Assembly (NCBI GenBank): GCA_020536535.1 | Contig: JAHLWZ010000505.1 | Span: 133,451 to 197,450 of the forward strand | Direction: 5' to 3' | DNA from: Pelomyxa schiedti | Taxonomy: Eukaryota > Evosea > Pelobiontida > Pelomyxidae | Length of the DNA: 64,000 nt | Notes under the pieces: generated by a model | Databases searched by the model: none | Seen by the model: only the letters and a program-made list of their open reading frames with translations | What the model was told of the DNA's origin: nothing | Program-made: the position numbers and the translations under genes | Shown: positions 12,175 to 23,540 of the stretch, in pieces | How the letters are laid out: each line of letters opens with the position of its first letter | Numbering within the stretch: position 1 is the stretch's first letter

Positions 12175-14490
12175 ATGAGCGGTGTTGTTCACGTCCCTTT
12201 GTTCGCTGTAACGAGACTGGTGTCAAAGTTGGTCAAAGACACTCAGTCCTTGAAGGCTCCACCTACTGTACATCAACAACATCAAAACGCAAAACCAAAA
12301 ACAAACGCCAACAAGGGGGACTTTTTTTGTTTGGCAAAGTTGTAACCAATGGACTAGGCATTTACAGACCTAAGCAACACAATCAAGGATGTTGGTGTGG
12401 CAGTGAATGCAGCTAAAGGGGATACACACGCTGTTACTATTTGTCGAATGCACGAAGAACTCAAACTTATTGACGGGATTTTGAAACAATGGCCAAAGAC
12501 TGATTGCACAGTGTGTAGTTTTCTTTGTGAACTGTCTACTTCTTGGGAGAAGTGAAACTAACTTCATGTCATTTTCTTTGATTCCTTCCAGAAGGATATT
12601 CAGGCATACAATTTGAAGCTTAAAACCCTTCTCGATGCCATGAAACCAACTTCTTCTCTTTCATCTTCAGCTTCTTCTGTCACACAAACTTCAACTCCAA
12701 TGACTGTGTCGCCAACGGAGGTCACACCAGTGACAAAATCGCAGTCTGAACAGGCGCAAACTGTTCCAACAGCAACTCCTACTGCAGAAAGCACACCTAC
12801 CATACCTGTTCCCACTGCACCTAACACATCAGATCTCCCTTCTACAGAGACTGTTACGACTACACCTACTATCCCTCCCACTACTTCATCCCCCATGCCG
12901 ACTCCTACTCTCAGTCCTCATCTCTCTCCCACTCCCGATCCTATTGCAACCTCTGCTTCTACTCCCAGCACCCTTACTTATATTCCCAACGATCCCACTC
13001 CAACGCTTAATAAAAATCCGGACGCCAATCTCACTGTGAGCAGTCCCACCTCTACAACTACACCTAATGATGTACCTCCGACACAAATCTATGAACAGGC
13101 GTCCAGCTCAGTGCCTGAGGGTTCACTGTCACCCAAATCAACAGAGCCCATTTCCACCCCCGAACTCCCTTCCAACTTAAACACCCCTCCACATGTTGAT
13201 CCAGTAAGCAGCCCTTCTGCATCATCACCCGCCGTTACAATTGGCTCAGAGCCTACACCACCTCTCTCAGCATCAAAGCAAGAGGTGAATGCAAAGGATG
13301 CCATATTCCTTACCTATACACCACCCGTACCTGGAGTTGACACAACGGTACCTTCGGCAATCACTGACAGCTCCACTGCAGCTTCAATACCGCAAAGCAC
13401 TACCCCAAATCACAACACTGCATCTTCTGCTGAAGCGGAAATTACACGGACACCATCACCAACTTTATGCATATTCTCACAGACTCCAGTAACAACAAGT
13501 CTAGATGTTCCAATAAATTTCATGCCATCTCAAATCACTGATCAAGTATGTAACCTCACGTTATCTCTTTATTGAAGTGCTGTAGGATGGGAGGCGATTT
13601 TGGTTAAGCCTATTTGGAGAAAAATCTCGGTATTTACATAATACAAAGGAGTAGCTGACTTATGTTTCTTTTTTTTTCTTTTTAGAGATGTCACAGAGAA
13701 AATATTTTGTATTGCCCTGACCAATCACTGCAAATTAACAAACCCCCAAAAGGAACAAGCAAGCAAAAGTACGGTTAGCTCTACAATTTACACACTATAA
13801 CTTTTTCTGCTAGTTACTGGACGCGTTTATGTTGGTACCCTCGAAAAATTAATGAGGAAATTCACGTTTCAAGGGGTGCTGGGACTGCTCAATTGGTGCA
13901 ATCCGTTTGAAAGCACTATCCCGGTAAGTCTTATTCTCGGAACTACTGTTTATTGACAAGTAAAAAAGGTGACTGATAAGGTGATGTTTGTTTGCGGTTT
14001 CCTTCCTGGAGTGCTTCAACCATGGAGTAAGTTTCCCACAAGGTAATATGCAAATACCTAAGAAGTGGAAAAAAAGACAACTCATCTGATGTGGGAGCAG
14101 CCGTAGTTGCAAGTAACCTTTGCAATGCCTCTCAGGACCAACTGTGGACATTTAAGAATCACCACATTATCAACTGCAAGTCCAAATTGGCTCTTACTTT
14201 TGAAACTATACTTGAAATTGAGCCGGGAGGATGTCAGAGGATAGTCCTACGAACGTATGACCCCGAATCCGAACTCCAGCAATGGTCTTTTGAAAAGGTC
14301 AGCTTCTTGCCAGAACTATCTCTACGTATCCAATTTTAAAAAACCCCTACAGGACGGATCTATACGCTCTGTTGTCGATCCCAAGAGATTGGTGGACATT
14401 GACCGGGATTCCTCAGTAGCCATTCTCTGGTTTGCACGCCCCGGTGGTCTCAAACCCAACCAAACATTCATCATGCTACCCCACCTCTAA
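12175..14490 (+). CDS. Ser/Thr/Pro-rich protein with C-terminal R-type lectin-like (beta-trefoil) segment
   Basis: I do not recognise the whole protein. The N-terminal exons give a short helical segment (LSNTIKDVGVAVNAAKGD, HEELKLIDGILKQWP) and, after an intron at about 12512-12592, KDIQAYNLKLKTLLDAMKP. About 300 residues rich in Thr, Ser and Pro follow (12650-13545), of mucin-like or linker character. The exons from about 13680 to 14490 carry two QxW motifs typical of ricin-B-type beta-trefoil carbohydrate-binding domains: DQLWTFKNHHIINC with SKLALTFE, and LQQWSFEK followed by DGSIRSVVDPKRLVDI. The stop TAA is at 14488-14490. The start ATG at 12175 is provisional because the first splice junction is unclear. 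No signal peptide is evident from that start, so whether it is secreted is open. Confidence 0.5.
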
Positions 14491-14685
14491 GTATCACGTC
14501 TCAAGAACCTCGCCAGATACCAGATGTTCCGCTAAATCACAGTGATGTGGGACACCCACATTTTAAATTAATTCGTTTTTCTCGTTTCCTCACGAGGAGT
14601 GGTAACTGACAACAACAAACACTGAGATTGCGTTGTTGTTGCGTGATTGATTGGTTGGTTGATACTGCCCAAGGGGGGAGGGTTG

Positions 14686-17153
14686 ATGTTCAGCACGGAG
14701 GGTTTCGGTTCGTACGTGACTGATGGGGAGTTTGCTGATGTGAGGGTGGTGGTGTCATCAAAAGGGTATCCTGTGCATATGGTGTTACTGGCCTCTGCTT
14801 CGTCGGTTTGTTTTTCCCTTTTTTTTTTTTTTTTTAAATTTGTTGTTGTTGCGGCGACTCACTTTTTTTTTTTTTTTCTTTGTACAGTATTTTGCAGACA
14901 CGTTTAGGAAGTTGGATGCACAAAAGCCAATTTTCAGGTAGGAGACCAATCAGTGTGCTTTAGAGTGAATGTTGTAATAGACGCACAACGAGCATTGGAT
15001 CACCAACACTGGGAACCTTAAGAGGAACTTCATCACCTTCTCCTCCAGCACCAATTGTGGCAAACTCTCAAGGTTTTCCACTCAGAAAGTCTTCTTTAGT
15101 AACTCAACATTGTTTCAGAGGTCACAAGTTCACCCACTACAACACACGAACACAAGCACCACAGTCACTCACACAAACGACACAATAGACACACACACTC
15201 ATCACATCCAGCACCATCATCCCAGCCAACACTGTCACAATCCACAGTTTTCTTGAATGGAGAAACTCCAAATAGCACACAAAAGGTATGGAAAGGGACT
15301 ACGTTCATATGTGTGACTTTGTGCCAAACAGACAGAAACTGTATTGTGTACCTTGATAAGTCATACACCCACTCAGTTACCAGTGGTAGAGTTGCCTATT
15401 GTAGATCCAGACAACGTCTTCCCACTTATCTTAGAGTTAGATCACCATTTTAATTCTTCAGCTCATGAATCTTTTAGATATGTTTATGGACTACCAATAA
15501 CTGTGACACTAGATAATGCAATACCTCTTCTCTCAATGTCAAACCAACTGGCAATAACATCACTTGGGCGTACAGTTGCAATGTTGTTTTGAAATATCTT
15601 CATTTTGTCTAACTCTTGCCAGGTTTATAGCGAACCATATTACCAGTGATAATGCCATAAAAATGTTAAAGAAGGCACTAGAACTACAATCCACTTACAC
15701 TACAACAAACCCTACAACTGATGATGTCATATCAAAGTGCGTTCTTATACTTGCCAGAAACTTCTCCGACTTAGTCAATACAAAGGTAAGGTTGTTTTTT
15801 GTTTGTAGGCTAAACCTGCAACAGGGAGAAAGCATCTTCAACGCACTTCCCATTAATGTTGTATTGGATGTTTTGCGCCACGGGTCTTTGGCTGTGGAGG
15901 CAGAATGTCATGTGTGAATTTCTTCCGGTAACATTCTTTACCCTCATTCCGCCAACTATCAGGTTTATGCTGTTGTTTGTACTTATCTTGGAAATGTCCC
16001 CCAAAGTGCTTCCGTGGACTATCACGAACTTGCCACTACCTTGTATGAAACAGTGAGGTTTCCATACCTTGATTACGATCACCTTTCTCATGCAATGCAG
16101 GCGTGTCATAGAGAGAAACCCTCATTTGATACATAACACTCTCCACAGAATCCATGGGTTCCTCGTAGCATGCTGGCGGAAGGAGTAGTTTATCGTCTCC
16201 TAAATTTTGAAGTATCCCCAAGTGTACACGTGGAATCGCTTCCTTCAAGGTTTGGTTTACAATGAGTGACGCCCATAATTTCCTTCTAGGATAGCACCCA
16301 GGCCTGCCTTTGCGAGGATATTTGAGTATTCATACGATTTTGATAAAAGAGGAGTTCTTTACTATCTTGCCACAAATGGCTGTGTTGACGGTTATAGTAA
16401 ATTCCCACTTTTCCCTGTAACTCTCACTAGAGTGGAGAAATCCTGCAGCTACTAAACGAATCAAAGTCACTGCCTCATCAACAGAAAAAGGATCATGCCA
16501 AACAATCGGCGACTTAGTCCCATCTGAGTGGTGGACGGCAGTATGCACAACTTATCACACTCACCGGCCCCTAATTCTTGATTCAGGATGTGCCTGCTTC
16601 TTGGGTACAAGTGGCTCTACAGCATGGTTTTGTTGTAGTTCCCACTTACTACAGTCTCCGTCATGGATCAAACTCCAAACACGATTGCCTTAGAAACTGG
16701 GTCTTACAAGGAAGGTGATTCAAACCGGTCTCTACAATTAAATCTAAGAATTCATAGCAACGACGGGAATTCGTGGACAACTCTGCGTAGGCACACCAAT
16801 GACATGTCAATCAATTCCAACTATGCCACGCATTCCTGGCCGGTTCAGGTCTGCCAACAGTCCCGGGATTAACTTCTCTCCATTCCCATCTGACTTCCCA
16901 ACAGGGCACGGAACCGTTCCAATTCTTCCGGGTTCTACAGACAGGAAGGAATTCTTCCAATCACAACTTCCTCTCCCTATCTGGATTTGAGTTGTATGGC
17001 GATTTGCACCGGCTCACTGCCGCAGCATCAGCTTCCACACTCCAACTAGCACCCACTCCGGCACCAACACCAGTATCATCCAATAGCAGTATCACTGGCA
17101 CATCACCACCACAGGCGCCTTCTGGTCTCACACTCGGTAAAAAGAGTTCATAA
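14686..17153 (+). CDS. BTB-BACK protein with C-terminal discoidin/HECTD1-type beta-sandwich
   Basis: Exon 1 encodes a BTB/POZ start (YVTDGEFADVRVVVSSKGYPVHMVLLASAS), continued after an intron with YFADTFRKLDAQKPIF. A variable Thr/His/Ser stretch follows (15000-15240), then VVELPIVDPDNVFPLILEL and a helical BACK-like region (HITSDNAIKMLKKALEL, VISKCVLILARNF, LPINVVLDVLRHG). The last third matches the beta-sandwich found C-terminally in BTBD9-like and HECTD1 proteins: PTYYSLRHGSNSKHDCLRNW, DGNSWTTLRRHTND, FQFFRVLQTG, FLSLSGFELYGDL. BTB-BACK proteins usually act as Cullin-3 substrate adaptors, so a ubiquitin-ligase adaptor is the likely role. The stop is at 17151-17153. An in-frame upstream ATG at 14647 is the alternative start. 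Confidence 0.7.
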
Positions 17154-17207
17154 AAAAGAATGCAAAGGAAAGTGTAGAACTTTTTTTTTTTCCATTCAGG
17201 GAGGAGT

Positions 17208-19955
17208 TCAGAAAGTCTGGCTCAGAATAAGGTCGTCATCAGCCGCTACAGGCATAGTCACAGTCAGGTTTGGTTGCCTGTTCATCTCATTCTGAATGAC
17301 CATTTGTGCATAAGGGTGGCCAGACCAGGACCTCCTTGCAACCTATGTGATGTTGAGTGAGCATTGGAATTGATGCAAATGAAAAGTGGGCATACTCCAT
17401 TGTCGACATCCCATGAGAGCATGGCGGCTGCACGGGAAGACGTAGCAGGCGCACCATCGAGAAGCATACCGAAGCCACCGTTTATAACCTCTCCCCAGCC
17501 AACACCACCTCCATTATGCAGTGATACCCAGGTGGCCCCTCTGAAGGCATCCCCAACAAAGTTCTAGAAGAATTCGGTTATGTAATGGAATGGAAGTGAA
17601 AGTCAAAGAGGAGGAAAAAAGGGGGTGTACCTGGACTGCCATGTCAGCACAGAACATAGAGCCATCAGTAATATTAGAGGTCTCTCGGAAGGGAGAATCT
17701 GTCCCAGAAACATCATGGTGGTCTCTGCTAATCACCACAGGACCAATTTTTCCTGAGGACACAGCCGCGTTGAAGGCTTGAGCAATTGTTGATCGTCCCT
17801 AAATTGGTTTTAAACGGACTTCCCTAAATACATTGTCATACCACTGCATCACAGTAAAGAATCCTAGCTTGTGAGCCAACTACAAGGCCGTTAGCTTTGG
17901 CCTGAGTTATCCACAGGTAGTTGTCATCGTATTGCAACTTAAGAGAATCAGGAAGACCAGGGGTTTCTGGTGTGTGTTACGGCTTCTTGAGAAGAAACTG
18001 TTGTTATGGGCACTCACCAGAAAGTGTCTTGATTACATCAGCAGCGATTGCATCCGTAGTATCAAGGTCAGAAGGCAAACCTGAAGTGCACACCCAGCGG
18101 AAAGGTCCAAACCCAAGACTGAATATATCTTATCATTCGTTTTAAATACACCTCTCTTGTTATGGAAGGCTTACCACCCATAATGTCCTGTACATAAGAG
18201 GGGTATTTGAAGGTTCCGTCGGCCTTCAGAATATCTGCGCCAGCTCGTTTACTCTCCAACAAGAAGGAATTGCCATAATCCCAGAATCTCATTCCTTTGG
18301 CACACACGGCATTCACAGCCGCAACATGGCGACAAAGACTTGCTTGCACAATTTGTTTGAATTTGGCTGGCTCAGCTCCCATCATGGTATTGCTCTTTTT
18401 AAAAGGACTCTGAGATGAAATTTTGGGCATTAGGACACACCTCTTCATATGTTAAGCCAACTGGGTAGTACCCTCCCTGGAAGGGGCAATGAAGTGAAGT
18501 CTGGTCAGAACCTAGCTCGGGAATAAAGGGGGTATCTTCACGGGCCAAAAATTCCTGTAGGTACATCAAAAAAAAGTAAAAATGGGAAGGTTTTGTTGAA
18601 CCCTCAAACCATACCCACAAATCAACAACATTTCCGTGGTACGCAATAGCGATAGCTCTGCGTTCAGTTCGTGCTTGGTTTGCAGCTTGGACTACTTTAG
18701 CTAAGTCGTCAAATGCAACATCAACCCACCCTTGGTTGTGTCGTTTTGTAATTGCTGATTGAGATACCTACACCTAATGAGTTTTGCGCACTTTTTGTAT
18801 GAATAAAACCTCGGCAATGATGGCAACTGCGCCAGCAATTCTAGCTGCTTTTCCTTGGGCACCACTCATTCCGCCAAGTCCAGATGTAACAAAAACCTTC
18901 CCAGACAATACATTGCTGTGATCATGTTTACTGAGTGTAAAATTAAGTGGTTCACTGACCAGTGCAAGTATTTACGCCCAGCATTCAGAATAGTCAAGGT
19001 AGTTCCATGGACAATGCCTTGCGGCCCGATATATCTGAGCCAAGTGAACCAGGAAATGAGGGAGACAAACCACATACGCATAGCTACCAGCAGTCATTTG
19101 TCCGTACATGGATACTCCCAAGGCATACATCCTTTCGTACTCCTCCTTGCTTGAATAGTTGGGTATAACCATTCCGTTTGTTACAACAACACGTGGAGCA
19201 TTGGGAGAACTTGACATAAGGTTATATTTTGGGGAATATGGAAGAATGTTACCTGGGGAATAGACCCTGTGGGTGCCCAGAGCACATTACCAGTGTCTGT
19301 TCATCTGTCAGCGTCGACAAATACTGCATTACTAAGTTGTATTGCCCCCAGTGAGAGAAAACACTGCCATTTCCTCCGTATGTAACCAACTCGTGAGGAT
19401 ACTGCGCAACAGCAGGATCAAGGTTATTCATGATCATAAGCATTATTGCTGCTGCATGCTTGCTACTAGCTTTTATTTACCCAAAAAACAAAACAAAAAA
19501 AAAAGTCAGAGCAAATAACCAGTAATTGGGGATTATTTGTCCATTTACCTGGATAGAACGAAATCGGGTAAGCCTTCATTGGGTAGGCCTTTGGCCTGAA
19601 CCTGTACATGTAAATGTGCCCGTAAGTAGCCAGCTCCGTGGCAAACTCGGGAGCCAACTTGGCGTGGTATTGTTTTGGAATGTAGCGCAGTGCGTTCCTA
19701 AGTGCCTGTCTCTTCTCTGGCATCGTTAACACCTTGTTTGTTGGTGTAAGAATTTCTTATTCCTGGCATGTTGGGGTTTTTTTTTTTGTTTTCAAATATG
19801 TTTATAAAAAAAAGGGGAAGGACAACCTGAGCCTTTATTGGAGCGTGAGGGACGCTTGGATCTCGTGCTATTACGACGGACGTTGGTGGTGTCATGAATT
19901 CCTCATCCTCCAGGGGAATCCCTCCAACCAATAAACGACGCAGCACCGCTTCCAT
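17208..19955 (-). CDS. UROC1: urocanate hydratase (urocanase)
   Basis: Urocanase is the second enzyme of histidine breakdown, turning urocanate into imidazolone propionate with a tightly bound NAD+. The product starts at 19955 (MEAVLRRLLVGGIPLEDEEF) and shows RNALRYIPKQYHAKLAPEF, LATYGHIYMYRF and ALGVSMYGQMTAGSYAY. The NAD-binding loop is at about 18845-18890 (SGLGGMSGAQGKAARIAGA), and the C-terminal region gives MLLDGAPATSSRAAAMLSWD. It ends SQTF at the TGA 17208-17210. About ten short introns interrupt it. Length and motif order fit the family throughout, so it should be functional. It converges on the BTB gene with 54 bases between the stop codons. Confidence 0.9.
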
Positions 19956-20172
19956 TTTATTCTTCCCGGCGATGTAGATTAAACTCGTTTTGTTGCAGCG
20001 AAAAAAAGAATGGAAGAGTCGGTGTCCCTCTCACAATAAGAGTCTTTTTTGTTTTCGCTTTTGGGGATTGTGTACTTCCGCATTCGTGATTCGTGATTCG
20101 TGATGCCGTGTTGTCATTCCATGTGAAGGTACGAGGGGCTGTTGGTATGGTTGCAGAGTTGCTGTTTGTTGA

Positions 20173-23100
20173 TTACTCAGTGGTGGAATGTGTTGTGAGG
20201 CTGTGGTCAGTTGCTGTGAATGACAGTTGACTTTGGCTTGGATCAACAACTATGCTGCTTGCTGTGGTGCCAAAGAGTTTATTTGCCACAACTCCGGGGA
20301 GAAACGGCGAAGTGCCGGTGGATGTAGTAAGCCCGCTGACCGCTTGCACATAGCCCAGCTTGGTTAGCATTGTGCCGGCTGCGTTTGCGTTGTGCGTGAT
20401 ACCTAGCTCGGCAACGCGTGCTTGTGCGGTGTACTCAGAAGCAGACTCTGTGTCTCCAAGTTTTGAATGTACACGAGAAAGCAAGTGATAAACATGAGAC
20501 TCGGATGGCGACAGCCTACACAGAGCCTCAAGTTCTGTTCTGGCCTCCTTTTGGAAAATGGTTTGAGTGCTTGGTTTTTTTTTTTTTTTTTTTTGTATTT
20601 GGGAACCTGTAGTTTGTCCAATTCAATAAGAACCACGGACCTCATTAGTCGGGCCAAGATGTACAGTGGGTCACGTGCTACCACATTGCTCAAGCAATCC
20701 AGTGCCTTGGTTTTATTCCCTTGTTGGTATTGCGAAATAGCCAAGTACGTCTGCAAAGACGGATTTGAACTAAAGATTGACAAGGCTCGGGTAAAATAGT
20801 ACTCTGCTTCTTTGCAATTGCCGGTTTTCTGAAGATTGATAAAACCTAAACCGTACCTATGTACGTTAACACCATATTTGTAGGGAATGCTACCATCCTC
20901 TATAATCCCCATCATTCAAAGAAACAGCTTTACTGAACCATTCATAGGCCTTGTAATAGTCATAAATAGAAGATTGTTAGAAAGTCAACCAACTTTGTCA
21001 TAGTCTTCAAGGAGGAGGTACTCATGACCAAGCAGGGTACAAGCATATCCAAAATTGTCATCAAGTTTGTAGGCCTACCCCATCATAAGTATAAAAAGTA
21101 CAGACAAGTACATGCCTTAGTAAAGTTTTTGATGGCCTTGTTGTGGTCGTTGCACAGTGAAGAGAAATTTCCAAGAGTACACCATGACTGAGGTGCACTA
21201 GGAGATCTTGTGACAAGTTCATGTGAAAGATTCTCAAGTTCGACCTGTTTTCTTTTGATGTTGGATGATAGTAACAGAGAATTTTATGTTGCACATTTTT
21301 TTTCGTCAGCCAAAGAAGGGTAGAATAGAACTCCATGCCATTCAGATAGTGTGGATACTTGCTATGTAATTTGGAAAACACTTGCAGGGCCTAGAGGGGT
21401 GGAAGCTAGATGAAACAGATAAAACGTCGTACGTTTTTGTAGTCTGCAAGTTCAAAATAAGCTTTTCCTATCTGAGAAAGCACCCAAGGTGTATTGGTGT
21501 GTTCCTCACTGAGAGAATAAATAACTTGAAGAAATTCCTCACAGCGATACCTTAAGATAATTTTAGAGATTCATACACTACTCTGATCGATTTTTAACTT
21601 GGATAAGAGCCAGTACGAAGAGGCCAAAGACATTAGTACTTTCATCAAAGCACTGGGGAGTGCCTTAGAGTGCAGGAAGGGTTTATCTGAACTGGGATCA
21701 TGGCATGGTGTATCAGATATGTGAAACGGGTGGAGACTTGGAACCTTTTGGAGTTAATTTAATGGCACTGTGGAATAAAACTACATCTGGGAACTGTGGC
21801 TGGCAAATCTTTTCAGTTTCGTGGCACTGCGCTTTCTTCATCTGAGAAGATCCGGAGGGGGGTTGAGGGGGGAGGGGGGTGGCTGTATTGAAAGGGAGAA
21901 TACTCCTTACTGTATTAGCTTGTTGCGGTGGTAGTTGAAGAGATAAGGGAGGGGATGCAACAGCGGGGGAGATGAGAGAAAAAGTGGAGGGCGGAAGTGG
22001 TGCAGGAGTATTGGGGATGGTGCAGGTGAGTGAATGGGAATCTTGTGTGGTGGATAATAATTGTAGTGGTATTGGGGTATATGACTCACTATTATAAAAA
22101 GAGAAAAAGTTAGCTGTAGTTCCCCTCATGTTTGATTTTTTGTGCCTTTGTTTCAGCAGTGAAGAAGTAGTCTCTGGAGTGGGCCTGCTTACAGTTGGTG
22201 TAACTGAAGGAATGCCGCTGATATTACAGGTATTAGTCTGTATCATTTGACTAGAGACCAGCTTTGCAAAGTCTATAGGAGACACGAAGGCACAGGTAGA
22301 GGAAGCAGTGTTTCCTTGCGGAGCTATTGAGAATGTTTTGATGGGATTTGGGGTGCCGGAGTTGTGAACTAGAAGTAATGTTGGGTCACCTTTATAGCCT
22401 AATTCAAGATGAGATTAAAGAGAAATCAGACTAAGTTCTTAAGAAAAGAACTCACCTAATTTGCACAACTCCTCAAAGGAGCACCACATCAGATTATCTA
22501 ATTGTAAACTCTGAAGAAAACACTTTTCCGCCTGTGCAGGCTGCTTTAGTTTCCTGAGGGCAGTGAATGCTACAAAAGAAGAAAATTTCGTGGAACTCTT
22601 ACAAAAGTAGTTTCCCTAAAAGGTGTAAGCCAGGGCCACCAGTAGGGAGCACTGGAGGAACAGATACGAATGTGAGGTATTGCGGACCATCCAGAGGTTT
22701 ATATGTCCTGATTCTTGGGAGTGAGCTCTCCTCATCCCCAGGAACCAGAACTTCAACACCTTCCACGTACCTTCCACAGTCATAACAACATTGAGCCAGT
22801 AAGAGCCTGCGAGGAAGAGGAATTTAATTGCGATTAGGATGACGCAACAAACGTGCAATTGCAGGAACGACGAGAAATCACTACGCACGAGCAATCAGGT
22901 GGGCAAGTCCCCGGCATCTCATTCGATAAATCGATCAGAGAAGATCTCGCATTTTGCGGGTCGCAGCAGCGGTAGTAACTCAAAGCGAGTAAATAGCCAG
23001 ATCTCCAGATCCTGCCTTTCCACTCTGAAACCAACATTGCCATTGACCCATAATCGCTATCGGCGGTAGCGCCGCGCGACGACGCCGACGCCGCCGCGTA

Positions 23101-23235
23101 TTTCCAGCGCGAAATGGACACCATTCTCTCGGCAAGAAACCTGGCGTTGTCGGGCATCAAATGCGACAGAGAGTACTCGCAGTGATGGCACAACGCATCC
23201 CACGACAACACCCACTCGTTGTCGTCACCATCCAT
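20173..23235 (-). CDS. CDC27: anaphase-promoting complex subunit 3 (CDC27), TPR protein
   Basis: APC3/CDC27 is a TPR scaffold of the cell-cycle ubiquitin ligase APC/C that docks co-activators carrying an IR tail. The N-terminus (WDALCHHCEYSLSHLMPDNA, RFLAERM, SGYLLALSYYRCCDPQNA) is the dimerising TPR block. A Ser/Thr/Pro-rich linker lies at about 21710-22400. The C-terminal TPR superhelix follows in short exons: TPWVLSQIGKAYFELADYK, DDNFGYACTLLGHEYLL, KYGVNVHRYGLGFINLQKTG, NPSLQTYLAISQYQQGNKTK, LSRVHSKLGDTESASEY. The TAA is at 20173-20175. The start at 23235 gives the family-like N-terminus. It is divergently arranged with the Ras-fusion gene, with about 300 bases between the two starts. Confidence 0.8.
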
Positions 23236-23540
23236 CTCGTTCGTTTTTTTTCCCGTTTCCCTTGCTCCATCTCCTCAGGAACCTCTTCCTCAGGAATATA
23301 CCGAGTGCCAATCTCGCGTTCCTCCTCCCCATTGTCAACACCCACTGTCCTCAGGGGTGCCCAGAGGTTTCTTCAAGGAAGATTTTTCGGCCGAAGCCGA
23401 ATCATTTCTGTTGGGTCTCATGAACGCCTTTCAAAACAAAACAACGAGGGAAAAAAACCGCCGAACAGAGAGGCAACGCACAACGAAAAATAAAATAGAA
23501 AACACTGAGATCCGTAGTAGCAACTCGACAACCCCAACCA

